22,577 nt of DNA from DAOTXL01 sp034434895 (GTDB lineage Bacteria; Chloroflexota; Anaerolineae; JAAYZQ01): NCBI GenBank assembly GCA_034434895.1, contig DAOTYI010000162.1:1-22577 (forward strand), in the 5' to 3' direction. Positions 15,845 to 22,577 of the stretch are shown here, one piece after another (within the stretch, counting starts at the first letter, position 1; every line of letters starts with the position of its first letter). The notes beneath the pieces are model-generated. The model did no database searches. It saw nothing but the letters and a program-made list of their open reading frames with translations, and was not told the origin of the DNA. The position numbers and the translations under genes were made by a program.

Positions 15845-15923
15845 AACCACAAAGGCTTCTCAGCCCAAAGGGACACCAAAGGACACGAAGAATGTCTTCG
15901 TGTCCTTTGTGTCCTTTGTGGTT
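15845..15923. repeat. Long palindromic intergenic repeat (AACCACAAAGG ... CCTTTGTGGTT)
   Basis: The core is a perfect inverted repeat: AAAGGACACGAAGA (15878-15891), loop ATG, TCTTCGTGTCCTTT (15895-15908). Outer arms continue imperfectly to AACCACAAAGG (15845) and CCTTTGTGGTT (ends 15923), and the right side holds tandem GTGTCCTTT units. No open reading frame of note crosses it. Its position between convergent genes and the reiterated CAAAGGACA unit suggest a dispersed, REP- or MITE-like element. Confidence 0.7.
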
Positions 15924-15934
15924 TCAGGCCAGAT

Positions 15935-16408
15935 CTAAGGCAGATCGAACGTATTGCGCAATGCCGCCAGCGCCGCCTCAAGATATCGCGCCTCAATCAC
16001 CGCCGAGACTGTCGAAATTGAGGTGCTGATGGCCAGAATATTGATCTGCCGATCGGCAAGAGCCTTGAACATGGTACCGGCAATACCTGGCCGCTCGCGG
16101 AAATCGGGGCCAAAGATCGAGACGATGGCCACCTCAGGATGGGCGATCACCTTGCCTGCTTCCAGTTCCGGCGCAATACGCTCAACGATCTCCCGGGCCG
16201 CAGGCAGGTCTTCCCGATCGACACACAGGGCAACCTGATCGCGTTGATTCTGGTCAATGCACTGGACGATGAACTGGACGTTGATACCTTGATCCCCCAG
16301 TCCGCTCAGCAGGGCAGCCGCGATCCCTGGCCGGTCGGGCACAGCCGTCACATTCAGCAGCGCCAGCCTGGCATTCTGCATGATTCCGCCGATCCGGACC
16401 CTGGTCAT
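15935..16408 (-). CDS. Double ACT-domain protein (aspartokinase-regulatory-domain-like)
   Basis: The start at ATG 16408 has GGAGGGGG a few bases upstream; an ATG at 16420 does not. The 157-residue protein consists of two tandem ACT domains, the first beginning with RLALLNVTAVPDRPGIAAALL and the second with EVAIVSIFGPDFRERPGIAGTMFKAL. The second ends with ILAISTSISTVSAVIEARY. This arrangement matches the C-terminal regulatory half of aspartate kinase (LysC), with no kinase domain present. Stand-alone versions bind amino acids and probably regulate another protein. It follows the REC-only gene by 36 bases on the same strand and is likely cotranscribed with it. The ligand is unknown. Confidence 0.83.
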   Translation of the reverse strand: MTRVRIGGIMQNARLALLNVTAVPDRPGIAAALLSGLGDQGINVQFIVQCIDQNQRDQVALCVDREDLPAAREIVERIAPELEAGKVIAHPEVAIVSIFGPDFRERPGIAGTMFKALADRQINILAISTSISTVSAVIEARYLEAALAALRNTFDLP

Positions 16409-16444
16409 CGCCCCCTCCATGTCGGGCAGCCAGGCCAGCCCACG

Positions 16445-16822
16445 CTACCTGGCCAATGCTTCGTTCACCCGCGCCAACAACGTGTCGGGATCAACCGGCT
16501 TGGACAGCCACTGATCCACCGGGATATACTCATCGGTAGGGAACATCCCACTTCCCTTCACCCCGGTCAGAGAAGTAACCATAATCACCGGAATATCCTT
16601 CAGCCTGGGATCCTCGGCCATCTCACGGCTGACATCCAATCCATCAAGAATATAGGACATCATAATGTCCAACAATACCAGATCGGGGGGGTCTTTGCGC
16701 ATCGTCTGCAACGCTTTGGCCCCGTTGGCTGCTGCCACCACCTCGTGCCCGGCCTTCTGCAGGACTTTGGAAGTCACCTTCACAAAATCGGGATCGTCGT
16801 CAACAACGAGGACCTTAGCCAT
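16445..16822 (-). CDS. Single-domain response regulator (REC only)
   Basis: I choose ATG 16822, which has GGAGG nine bases upstream and starts directly with MAKVLVVDDD; an upstream in-frame ATG at 16858 would add a basic tail and overlap the promoter. The 125-residue protein is one complete receiver domain: acidic pair Asp8/Asp9, phosphoacceptor Asp52 in LVLLDIMM, Thr83 in IMVTS, Lys108 in LSKPV. There is no output domain. The insert GMFPTDEYIPVDQW before the Lys is typical of a group of stand-alone receivers in anaerobes. It is transcribed from a promoter inside the end of fdhE. A phosphorelay role with the kinases at 12.5-15.7 kb is possible. Confidence 0.88.
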   Translation of the reverse strand: MAKVLVVDDDPDFVKVTSKVLQKAGHEVVAAANGAKALQTMRKDPPDLVLLDIMMSYILDGLDVSREMAEDPRLKDIPVIMVTSLTGVKGSGMFPTDEYIPVDQWLSKPVDPDTLLARVNEALAR

Positions 16823-16863
16823 TCTTCTTTTCCTCCTTTGGCAATCTATGTTAGACAAAAAAC

Positions 16864-16892
16864 ATTATAGCATAGAAGGAGAAGGCTGTCAA
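16864..16892 (-). promoter_or_regulatory. Perfect consensus promoter for the REC/ACT genes
   Basis: On the minus strand, TTGACA (16892-16887), a 17-base spacer and TATAAT (16869-16864). The -35 overlaps the stop codon of fdhE (16891-16889), so the regulator pair can be expressed independently of the formate dehydrogenase operon. Confidence 0.88.
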
Positions 16893-17728
16893 CCGACCTG
16901 GGAGCAGATGCCACGCCGATAGACCGCCAGGTCCATGCCCACGGTCATCAGCCGTTCGACCAGGGGATAGACCGGGCGTTGCACCTCGCGCAGGTCCATC
17001 GTTTTCAGATACTGCCCACAGGCCGGACAGAGATAGAGGCGATAAACACGATCCTCGCTCTGATAGTAGGTCTGTTTCTCTTTCGACTGGCAGAACGGGC
17101 AACCACTGCGCGAATAGCCCCACATCGCCACACAGCGGGAGCAGAGCAGATGGCGGGCGCCGCGCTCCTGATCAAAGAAGGCAAAGTTAGGCCGGCCTCC
17201 GCAAACCGGGCAGTAACCCTGCACCCACAGCGAAAGGTCAAGCTGGGGCAGGATCTCCTCGGCTGCCCGCTGCAGATAGGGAGCCAGGGCCAATCCGACG
17301 GCCAGGAACAGAGGTTGGGCCGCCATCCCCTGGGCTTCCTGCCCGGCCTTGGGGGCGGTCAACGTCTCCCACGTCTCGAACAGCTCCTGCGCCACAGCCA
17401 GCAGCGTGTCCGGCGTCCAGCCCTGCCGGTCCACCTGCCAGGTGGGGTTATGGCGCAGAAGCAGATCGGCCACAGCCATCACAAGCCGGGCAAAGGATGC
17501 AGGTTCTGGCGCTAACTGGTCAAAGGTCAACTGGGGGATGCCCATCTCCAATCGCCAGCGCCTGGCCAATTCATCCCTCACCTGGGGCGCAGGCAGCTCC
17601 GCTTTGGCCTGGAATAGCAGTTCGTACAACTCGTAATAGAAATCCAACAGCTCCGCCAGCTCTTGATGCTCCATCCGGGCCATCTGGAGGGCCTGGAGCG
17701 TCTTGCGGTCGTGATCATCCATTGTCAT
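16889..17728 (-). CDS. fdhE: Formate dehydrogenase maturation protein FdhE
   Basis: 279 residues. The C-terminal half carries the paired zinc-ribbon/rubredoxin-like cysteine motifs of FdhE: YCPVCGGRP, CSRC, GCPFC and LCPACGQYLK, followed by the TMDL segment. The N-terminal half is helical, as in the family. In E. coli the cytoplasmic FdhE interacts with the catalytic subunits of respiratory formate dehydrogenases and is needed for their activity. GAGG precedes the ATG; a second ATG lies two codons downstream. It is the last gene of the fdh operon, separated from the cytochrome gene by 98 bases that hold two palindromic repeats. Confidence 0.92.
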   Translation of the reverse strand: MTMDDHDRKTLQALQMARMEHQELAELLDFYYELYELLFQAKAELPAPQVRDELARRWRLEMGIPQLTFDQLAPEPASFARLVMAVADLLLRHNPTWQVDRQGWTPDTLLAVAQELFETWETLTAPKAGQEAQGMAAQPLFLAVGLALAPYLQRAAEEILPQLDLSLWVQGYCPVCGGRPNFAFFDQERGARHLLCSRCVAMWGYSRSGCPFCQSKEKQTYYQSEDRVYRLYLCPACGQYLKTMDLREVQRPVYPLVERLMTVGMDLAVYRRGICSQVG

Positions 17729-17744
17729 GTTGCCTCACCCTCAA

Positions 17745-17778
17745 CAGAGTGGCACAGGCTTGAGCCTGTGCCACTCTG
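17745..17778. repeat. Perfect 34-bp inverted repeat
   Basis: CAGAGTGGCACAGGCT (17745-17760), centre TG, AGCCTGTGCCACTCTG (17763-17778): sixteen-base perfect arms. It lies between the cytochrome gene and fdhE, and a second palindrome follows 13 bases on. There is no adjoining T tract that would make it a classical terminator. Confidence 0.85.
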
Positions 17779-17791
17779 GACAAATCCTCCA

Positions 17792-17819
17792 GTAGGACAA
17801 CTGCTCGCAGTTGCCCTAC
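17792..17819. repeat. Near-perfect 28-bp inverted repeat
   Basis: GTAGGACAACTGC (17792-17804), centre TC, GCAGTTGCCCTAC (17807-17819): thirteen-base arms with one mismatch, which becomes a G-U wobble in the minus-strand transcript. It is unrelated in sequence to the neighbouring palindrome. Together they look like inserted dispersed repeats that could stabilise or attenuate the fdh mRNA. Confidence 0.75.
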
Positions 17820-17826
17820 AGATCAT

Positions 17827-18546
17827 TTAGTGCCCGCCTTTGGCCTTGAGTTCCTCCCACATCTGTTTGGCCCGCTTTTCGCCATAGTACCACATGGCAT
17901 GGTGGGCACGGGCATAGGATTCAGAGACGACCCCATAGCGCATACTCACCAGGCTTTGCCACATCATGGGGTGGATCACGGCCAGGTAAAAGTGGACCAT
18001 GAACATGACGAAGGTGATGATGAACATCAGGTCGTGGAAAAAGACCGCCAACTGGAACAGGAAGGGAGGCATGATCCCTTTCAGGAACCACATGGCCAGG
18101 CCGGTGATGCCAAAGGTGATCGTGCCCAGCACCATGACCACGGCTGTTGCCCGCTCGCCGGTGTTGAACCGGGGTTGAGGCGGCATGTCGCTATGGCGGC
18201 CAAAGATGTAGTAGGGGATGGCCCCTTTCAGCCACAGCAGGTCATACTTGCTGAAGCTCAGGAACTCTTTCAGGTTCATCAGCATCCGCCGGGGCTGCGC
18301 CAGGGCATAGATGATCGGCACCCCGCCGAAAAAGATGGCGGCGATGCGGTGGATCAGGCGGATCAGGGTGCCGGCTTCGCCCTGGGCCAGCGGCGCCAGG
18401 AACGGTGCAAAGAGCACAAAGCCGGTCAGCGCCAGCGGGATGAACGAGGCGGTATGCACCCAGTGCAGGAACCGTTCCAGGGTGGTATATTTGGGGATCC
18501 AGCGGATCTGAATGGCCGCATCTGTACCTTTTAACCGGACGCTCAT
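17827..18546 (-). CDS. Formate dehydrogenase cytochrome b subunit (gamma, FdnI-like)
   Basis: 239 residues with four membrane helices (about 34-52, 70-86, 135-155 and 165-190). The opening YTTLERFLHWVHTASFIPLALTG is the FdnI/cytochrome b561 start, and His28 or His31 is a likely haem ligand. Other candidate ligands are the His in LIRLIHRIAAIFFG and those in FFHDLMF and MVHFYLAVIHP of the last helices. The subunit takes electrons from the iron-sulfur subunit and passes them to quinone in the membrane. It overlaps the upstream iron-sulfur gene by four bases (ATGA), indicating coupled translation. The gene appears complete. Confidence 0.92.
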   Translation of the reverse strand: MSVRLKGTDAAIQIRWIPKYTTLERFLHWVHTASFIPLALTGFVLFAPFLAPLAQGEAGTLIRLIHRIAAIFFGGVPIIYALAQPRRMLMNLKEFLSFSKYDLLWLKGAIPYYIFGRHSDMPPQPRFNTGERATAVVMVLGTITFGITGLAMWFLKGIMPPFLFQLAVFFHDLMFIITFVMFMVHFYLAVIHPMMWQSLVSMRYGVVSESYARAHHAMWYYGEKRAKQMWEELKAKGGH

Positions 18547-19358
18547 TCTACCTCCTCCATGTGAACATTACGCCGGGCGATGAAAAAGGCGGTGATGGTC
18601 CCCAGGATGGTGGCACCAAAGGCGATGCCTCCCAGCGGCTGCAAGATCTTTTGCCACAAGGTGGACATGGCCGGATACTTGGGGTCGGCCGGCAGGTCAT
18701 AGGCTTCAGGTGGCGCGGTCAGGACATAGATCCGCCCCAGGCCGCCCAGTTGGGTTTTGCCATAGACATTGGCTTTGGGGAAGCCCCGTTCGGCCTTGAG
18801 TTCCTGGACACGGGCTTCGGCTTTAGCGATCATCGCCTCGCGGTCACCCCAATCCAACGCCCTGGCCGGGCAGGTCTTGACGCAGGCCGGTTTCAGGCCG
18901 TTGGTCGTCCGGTCCTGGCAAAAGACGCACTTGGAGCTTTTGGCCTCGCCGGTCAGCCTGTTGATCACCTCCAGTTGTGGCACGTGGAAGGGACAGAATT
19001 GGGAACAGTAGCCGCAACCGTTGCACAGCTCCCGCTCGAAGGTGATGATGCCATAGGGACCATACTTGAGCGCGCCGGTAGGGCAGACATCCACACAGAC
19101 GGCGTTGGTGCAGTGCATACAACCCTCTTTGAGGAACAGCCATTGGAACCGCTGCCCGTCGTCATACTCCCGGAACTTGATGCGCGTCCAGGTCTGGGGG
19201 TCCAGCTTTAAGGGGTTCTCGTAGGTGCCCACATTGCGCGTCTCCCGCACGCCGGGGACATATCCCCGCCGGTCGTTCCACTGCTTGCAGGCCACCTGGC
19301 AGCCCCGGCAGGCCATGCACTTGGACGTGTCAATATACATTGCCAGTCGTTCAGCCAT
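18543..19358 (-). CDS. Formate dehydrogenase iron-sulfur subunit (beta, FdnH-like)
   Basis: 271 residues from ATG 19358 (AGGGGG upstream; an in-frame ATG at 19385 lies inside the preceding gene). Four cysteine groups suit four [4Fe-4S] clusters: CMACRGCQVACKQWN (14-28), CMHCTNAVCVDVCPTGAL, CNGCGYCSQFCPFHVP, and CVFCQDRTTNG ending in ACVKTCP. A single C-terminal membrane helix (IAFGATILGTITAFFIA) anchors it, as in FdnH. There is no signal peptide, so it probably crosses the membrane as a passenger of the Tat-exported catalytic subunit. It sits between the catalytic and cytochrome genes and conducts electrons between them. Confidence 0.94.
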   Translation of the reverse strand: MAERLAMYIDTSKCMACRGCQVACKQWNDRRGYVPGVRETRNVGTYENPLKLDPQTWTRIKFREYDDGQRFQWLFLKEGCMHCTNAVCVDVCPTGALKYGPYGIITFERELCNGCGYCSQFCPFHVPQLEVINRLTGEAKSSKCVFCQDRTTNGLKPACVKTCPARALDWGDREAMIAKAEARVQELKAERGFPKANVYGKTQLGGLGRIYVLTAPPEAYDLPADPKYPAMSTLWQKILQPLGGIAFGATILGTITAFFIARRNVHMEEVE

Positions 19359-19368
19359 CTTGCACCCC

Positions 19369-22300
19369 CTATGCTTTCTCCACATTGACCAGGAACGCCT
19401 TATATTCCGGGATCATGGTGTTGGCGTCGCCCACGTGCGGCGTCAGGTCGTTGGCCGCATCGCCTTTGGCCAGAGCCTCATATTCCTCACCCTGGCCGCC
19501 GCCCCAGCCAAAGTGCCAGGGCATGCCCACCTGGTGGACCGTCTTGCCGTTTACACGGAACGGCTTGAAGCGTTTGGTGACGATGGCCACCGCCTTGATG
19601 CTGCCGCGCGCCGAACTCACCTTCACCAGGTCGCCGTTCTTGATCCCCTTCTCCTGGGCCAGTTCCTCGCTCATCTCGATGAACATGTCCGGCTGCGCTT
19701 CGGCCAGCCATTCCAGCCAGCGGGACATGCCGCCTGCCTGCCAGTGCTCCACCACGCGGTAGGTGGTGGCGACGATGGGGAACTTGTCCGGGGTGCCCCA
19801 GTTGTCACCCACATCCTGGCCTTCGTCGGTCTTCCACACCTTGACCACCGGGTTGATCGGCTGTTTGGGGTAGAGGAGGTTGCCCACCGGCGATTCCACC
19901 GGTTCATAGTGGGTCGGCAGCGGCCCTTCATTCATGGCTGCAAACAACCCGCCCTTGCCGTCAATGCGCATGATAAACGGATCTTTGCCGCCAGGGGCGT
20001 CGGGCGCTTTGGTCGGCACAAAGTCGGGCACATCGTAGCCCACCCATTTGCCCAGGATCGGCTTGCCCTCGGCATCCTTGGTGCCCGAATCGGCGTTGGG
20101 GTCCCACCAGATCAACTCCCGGCCGCCGGGCCACGGCTTGCCGCTGGGATCGGCCGAGCAGCGGTTGTAGATGATGCGCCGGTTGGCCGGCCAGGCAAAG
20201 CCCCAGTAGGGGAACAGTCCCAGGCCGCCGGGGTCCTTCTGGCCGCGCCGTTTGGCGGCCGGCAGGGTATTGCCCTCGCCATCGGGCAGGGGCGCATAGT
20301 AGCCGGCATAGATCCAGCAACCGCAGGCCGTCTTGCCATCGGCGGTCAGCCGGGCAAAGGTGCTGAACAGGTCGCCCTTCTTGGCCAGCACGGTCCCCTT
20401 GTCGTCCACCAGGTCTTCCACGGCATAGCCGTTCATCTCGCGGGCGACTTTGGTGATGTCTATCAGCTCGCCGACGACCGGATGGGTCGGGCCGCCGCTA
20501 TAGTCCCAGTTCAGATGCAGGATCGGCTCCGGGAAGGGGCCTGGATCAGCCTGGTACAGCTCTTTCAGTTTGCGGCAGACCCGGTCCAGGATGTCATGGT
20601 CGGGCAGCGCCTCGCCGGGTGCTTCGGCCACTTTGGTCCGCCACTGGATCAGCCGCCCGCTGGTGACAACACTGCCCTCCTTTTCCATGGCGTCGGCCGC
20701 CGGCAGGACAAACACCTCGGTCTTGACCTCGGCGGGGTTGACGCCGGGCGCCCGCCAGAAGGCTACCGTCTCGGTCTGGAACAGATCCTGGACCACCAGC
20801 CAGTCCAGCTTCTCCAACGCCTTGCGTTCCAGGCGGGCGTTGGGGCCGCCGACGGCCGGGTTCTGGCCCATGATCCAGCAGCCCTTGATCTTGCCGGCGT
20901 ACATCGCCTCAAAGAGGGCGATCCAGTAGTGATTGGCCGCACTCTCGACCTTGGGCAGATAGTCGTAGGCAAAGCCGTTGTCGGCTGTGGCGTGTTCGCC
21001 CCACCAGGCTTTGAGCAGGCTGGTGATGAACTTGGGGCCGTTGCTCCAGTAACCGCCCGACCAGGGGCCACCCGGCTTGGTCTTGTTCTCGATATATTTG
21101 GTCAGGTCCGTGTCAGCCGAGGTCGGGACGGCCAGATAACCGGGCAGCAGGTGGGCCAGCACGCCCTGATCGGTGGAGCCTTGCACGTTGCTCTCGCCGC
21201 GCAGGGCGTTGACGCCGCCACCAGGCCGGCCGATGTTGCCCAGCAGCAGTTGGATGATGCCCATCGCCCGCACATTCTGCGAGCCGACGGTGTGCTGCGT
21301 CTGGCCCATGGCGTACAGAATGGTGCCCACCCGGTCCGGCGCGCCGGTGCTGGCATACAACTTGTAGGCCGCTTCCAGCTTGTCCTTGGGGCAGCCGGTG
21401 ATGGCCGACACCGTGTCCAGGTCGTAGCGGGCATAGTGCCGCTTCATGATCTGGAAGACGCATTGCGGGTCCTGGAGCGTCTCGTCGCGCAGCGCCTTGC
21501 CATCGGCGTCGGTCTGATAGCTCCAGGTGCTGCGATCGGCGTACTTGCCCTCGGCAAAGCCGGAGAACAGCCCCTCCAGATCCTCAGGGCCTTTGTAATC
21601 GGGGTGGATCAGGTTGGCGGCGTTGGTATAGACCGCCACATATTCTTTGTGGTACAGTTCGTTGTCTATGATATACTTGATCAGACCGCCGTAGAAGGCG
21701 ATGTCGGTGCCGCTGCGGATCGGGACATACAGGTCCGCCTTGGCGGCGCTGCGGGTAAAGCGGGGGTCCACGACGATCAGTTGCGCTTTGCGCTCTTCAC
21801 GGGCTTTGTGGATCCAGGTCATCGAAGCCGGGTGGTTCTCCGCCGCGTTGGACCCGTTAATCATGATCACGTCGGCGTTTTTGAGGTCCACCCAGTGATT
21901 GGTCATGGCACCGCGGCCATACGTGGGGCCGAGACCGGCCACCGTGGAGGAGTGTCATATCCGGGCCTGGTGTTCCAGGTAGACGATGCCCAGAGCGCGG
22001 CTCAGCTTGGCTGCCAGGTAGCACTCCTCGCTGTTGTTGGCCGCCCCGCCCAGAAAGGCGATGGCCTGGGTGCGGTTGACCGTCACCCCCTTGTCGTTCG
22101 TCCGCTCAAAAGTCTCGTCGCGGACCTTTTTGATCCGCCTGGCCACCTCGGTGATGGCCCAGTCCCACTCGACCTCCTGGAACTTGTCGCTGCCCGGCGC
22201 CCGGTAGAGGGGCTTGCGCAGCCGGCGCGGGCTTTGGGACATGGAGCGCACCGAGATTGATTTGGGGTCCAGAGCGCCCCGGTTGGTCGGGTTGTCGGGG

Positions 22301-22521
22301 TCGCCCTCCGAGTTGATGATGTGCCCGTCGGGGCCGGTGGCGATCAGCAAGCCACAGCCACAGGAACAATAGGGGCAGATCGTCGCTGCTTCGCCGATCG
22401 GCTTGTGCAGCGGGAACAGGGCCGTGGAGGCTGCCGCCCTGGCAGCAAAACCGGCCGGGAGAAAGATCCCACCGACGGACGCCCCGGACAGTTTTAGAAA
22501 GTCTCTGCGCGATAGCTCCAT
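19369..22521 (-). CDS. fdnG: Formate dehydrogenase catalytic subunit, selenocysteine-containing (FdnG-like)
   Basis: One gene of 1050 residues read through an in-frame UGA at 21957-21955 (residue 189). The flanks ARI-U-HSSTVAGLGPTYGRGAMTNHW match ARV-U-HGPTVASLAPTFGRGAMTNHW of E. coli FdnG, and homology continues on both sides to the final DANTMIPEYKAFLVNVEKA. A Tat signal (SRRDFLKLSG, residues 4-13) predicts export. CPYCSCGCG (49-57) gives three cluster cysteines, but the fourth position reads ALDPKS with Asp85 where E. coli has ALCPKG. The enzyme oxidises formate at a Mo- or W-bis-pterin site on the outer face of the membrane. AGGAGG lies 13 bases before the ATG. Conventional gene callers would split it into 22521-21955 and 21942-19369. 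Confidence 0.95.
21922..21957 (-). promoter_or_regulatory. bSECIS-like selenocysteine insertion hairpin with UGA codon
   Basis: Directly downstream of the UGA (21957-21955) the mRNA reads CACUCCUCCACGGUGGCC, then GGUCUC, then GGCCCC. A short GGCC/GGCC stem presents a GGUCU loop about 20 bases after the UGA, the loop sequence and distance found in E. coli fdhF/fdnG elements recognised by SelB. Confidence 0.82.
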
Positions 22522-22577
22522 AACGTTCTTCTCACCTCCTTAGATCAACAATGTTCGATTCGACCTCACCCCTACCC

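Noticed and set aside
15845..15923. CRISPR-like repeat
   Set aside because: The repeated units are contiguous or overlapping, with no regularly sized unique spacers and no cas genes.
21942..21957. Formate dehydrogenase as a pseudogene split by a nonsense mutation
   Set aside because: The codon is UGA, lies exactly at the known selenocysteine site, keeps frame on both sides and is followed by a SECIS-like hairpin.
19225..22260. A 1011-codon open frame on the plus strand opposite the formate dehydrogenase catalytic gene
   Set aside because: It is an antisense shadow of a GC-rich gene. The minus strand encodes a clear FdnG homologue over the same interval, and the plus-strand translation is a low-complexity mix of G, A, V, R, D and H with no family motif.

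Overview
The window looks like a chromosomal segment of a GC-rich member of the Chloroflexota (Anaerolineae/Caldilineae-like, or a relative of Herpetosiphon). I infer this from gene content: a two-gene diterpene synthase pair of the kind known from Mycobacterium tuberculosis and Herpetosiphon, an FMN-riboswitch-controlled NMT1-type transporter, an endonuclease-type MutL, and repeated intergenic palindromes. No ribosomal or other phylogenetic marker is present, so the taxonomic call is an inference.

Region 1 (1-5153, all minus strand) is a tightly packed operon running from a small HTH protein at 4991 leftwards. It encodes a GPH-type MFS transporter, a FemAB/GNAT-like transferase, an unknown membrane protein, an isoprenylcysteine-methyltransferase-like membrane enzyme, a homologue of tuberculosinol/kolavelool synthase and, cut by the window edge, the N-terminus of a class II diterpene cyclase with the diagnostic SAYDTAWVA motif. 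Together they suggest a diterpenoid biosynthesis, tailoring and export locus. The tuberculosinol-synthase homologue carries Asn where the M. tuberculosis enzyme has its key Asp.

Region 2 (5259-10001, minus) holds a YtxH-like protein and then a four-gene transport operon (permease, GT-C-like membrane glycosyltransferase, lipoprotein binding protein, ATPase). The operon lies behind a consensus promoter, a clear FMN riboswitch and an intrinsic terminator. This makes riboflavin or another flavin precursor the likely substrate (RibXY-like).

Region 3 (10003-15751, plus) starts at a promoter placed back-to-back with the riboswitch promoter. It contains mutL, a small SAM methyltransferase, a membrane sensor kinase behind its own consensus promoter, and a REC-histidine kinase hybrid, and it ends at a strong bidirectional terminator.

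Region 4 (15845-22577, minus) is a respiratory formate dehydrogenase operon. It encodes a Tat-exported selenocysteine-containing catalytic subunit, an iron-sulfur subunit, a cytochrome b subunit and the maturation factor FdhE, followed by a REC-only regulator and a double-ACT protein transcribed from a consensus promoter embedded in the end of fdhE. The catalytic subunit is one gene read through an in-frame UGA with a bSECIS-like hairpin, and it has Asp in place of the fourth cluster cysteine. Palindromic intergenic repeats sit between fdhE and the cytochrome gene, and between the two convergent blocks at 15.85 kb.
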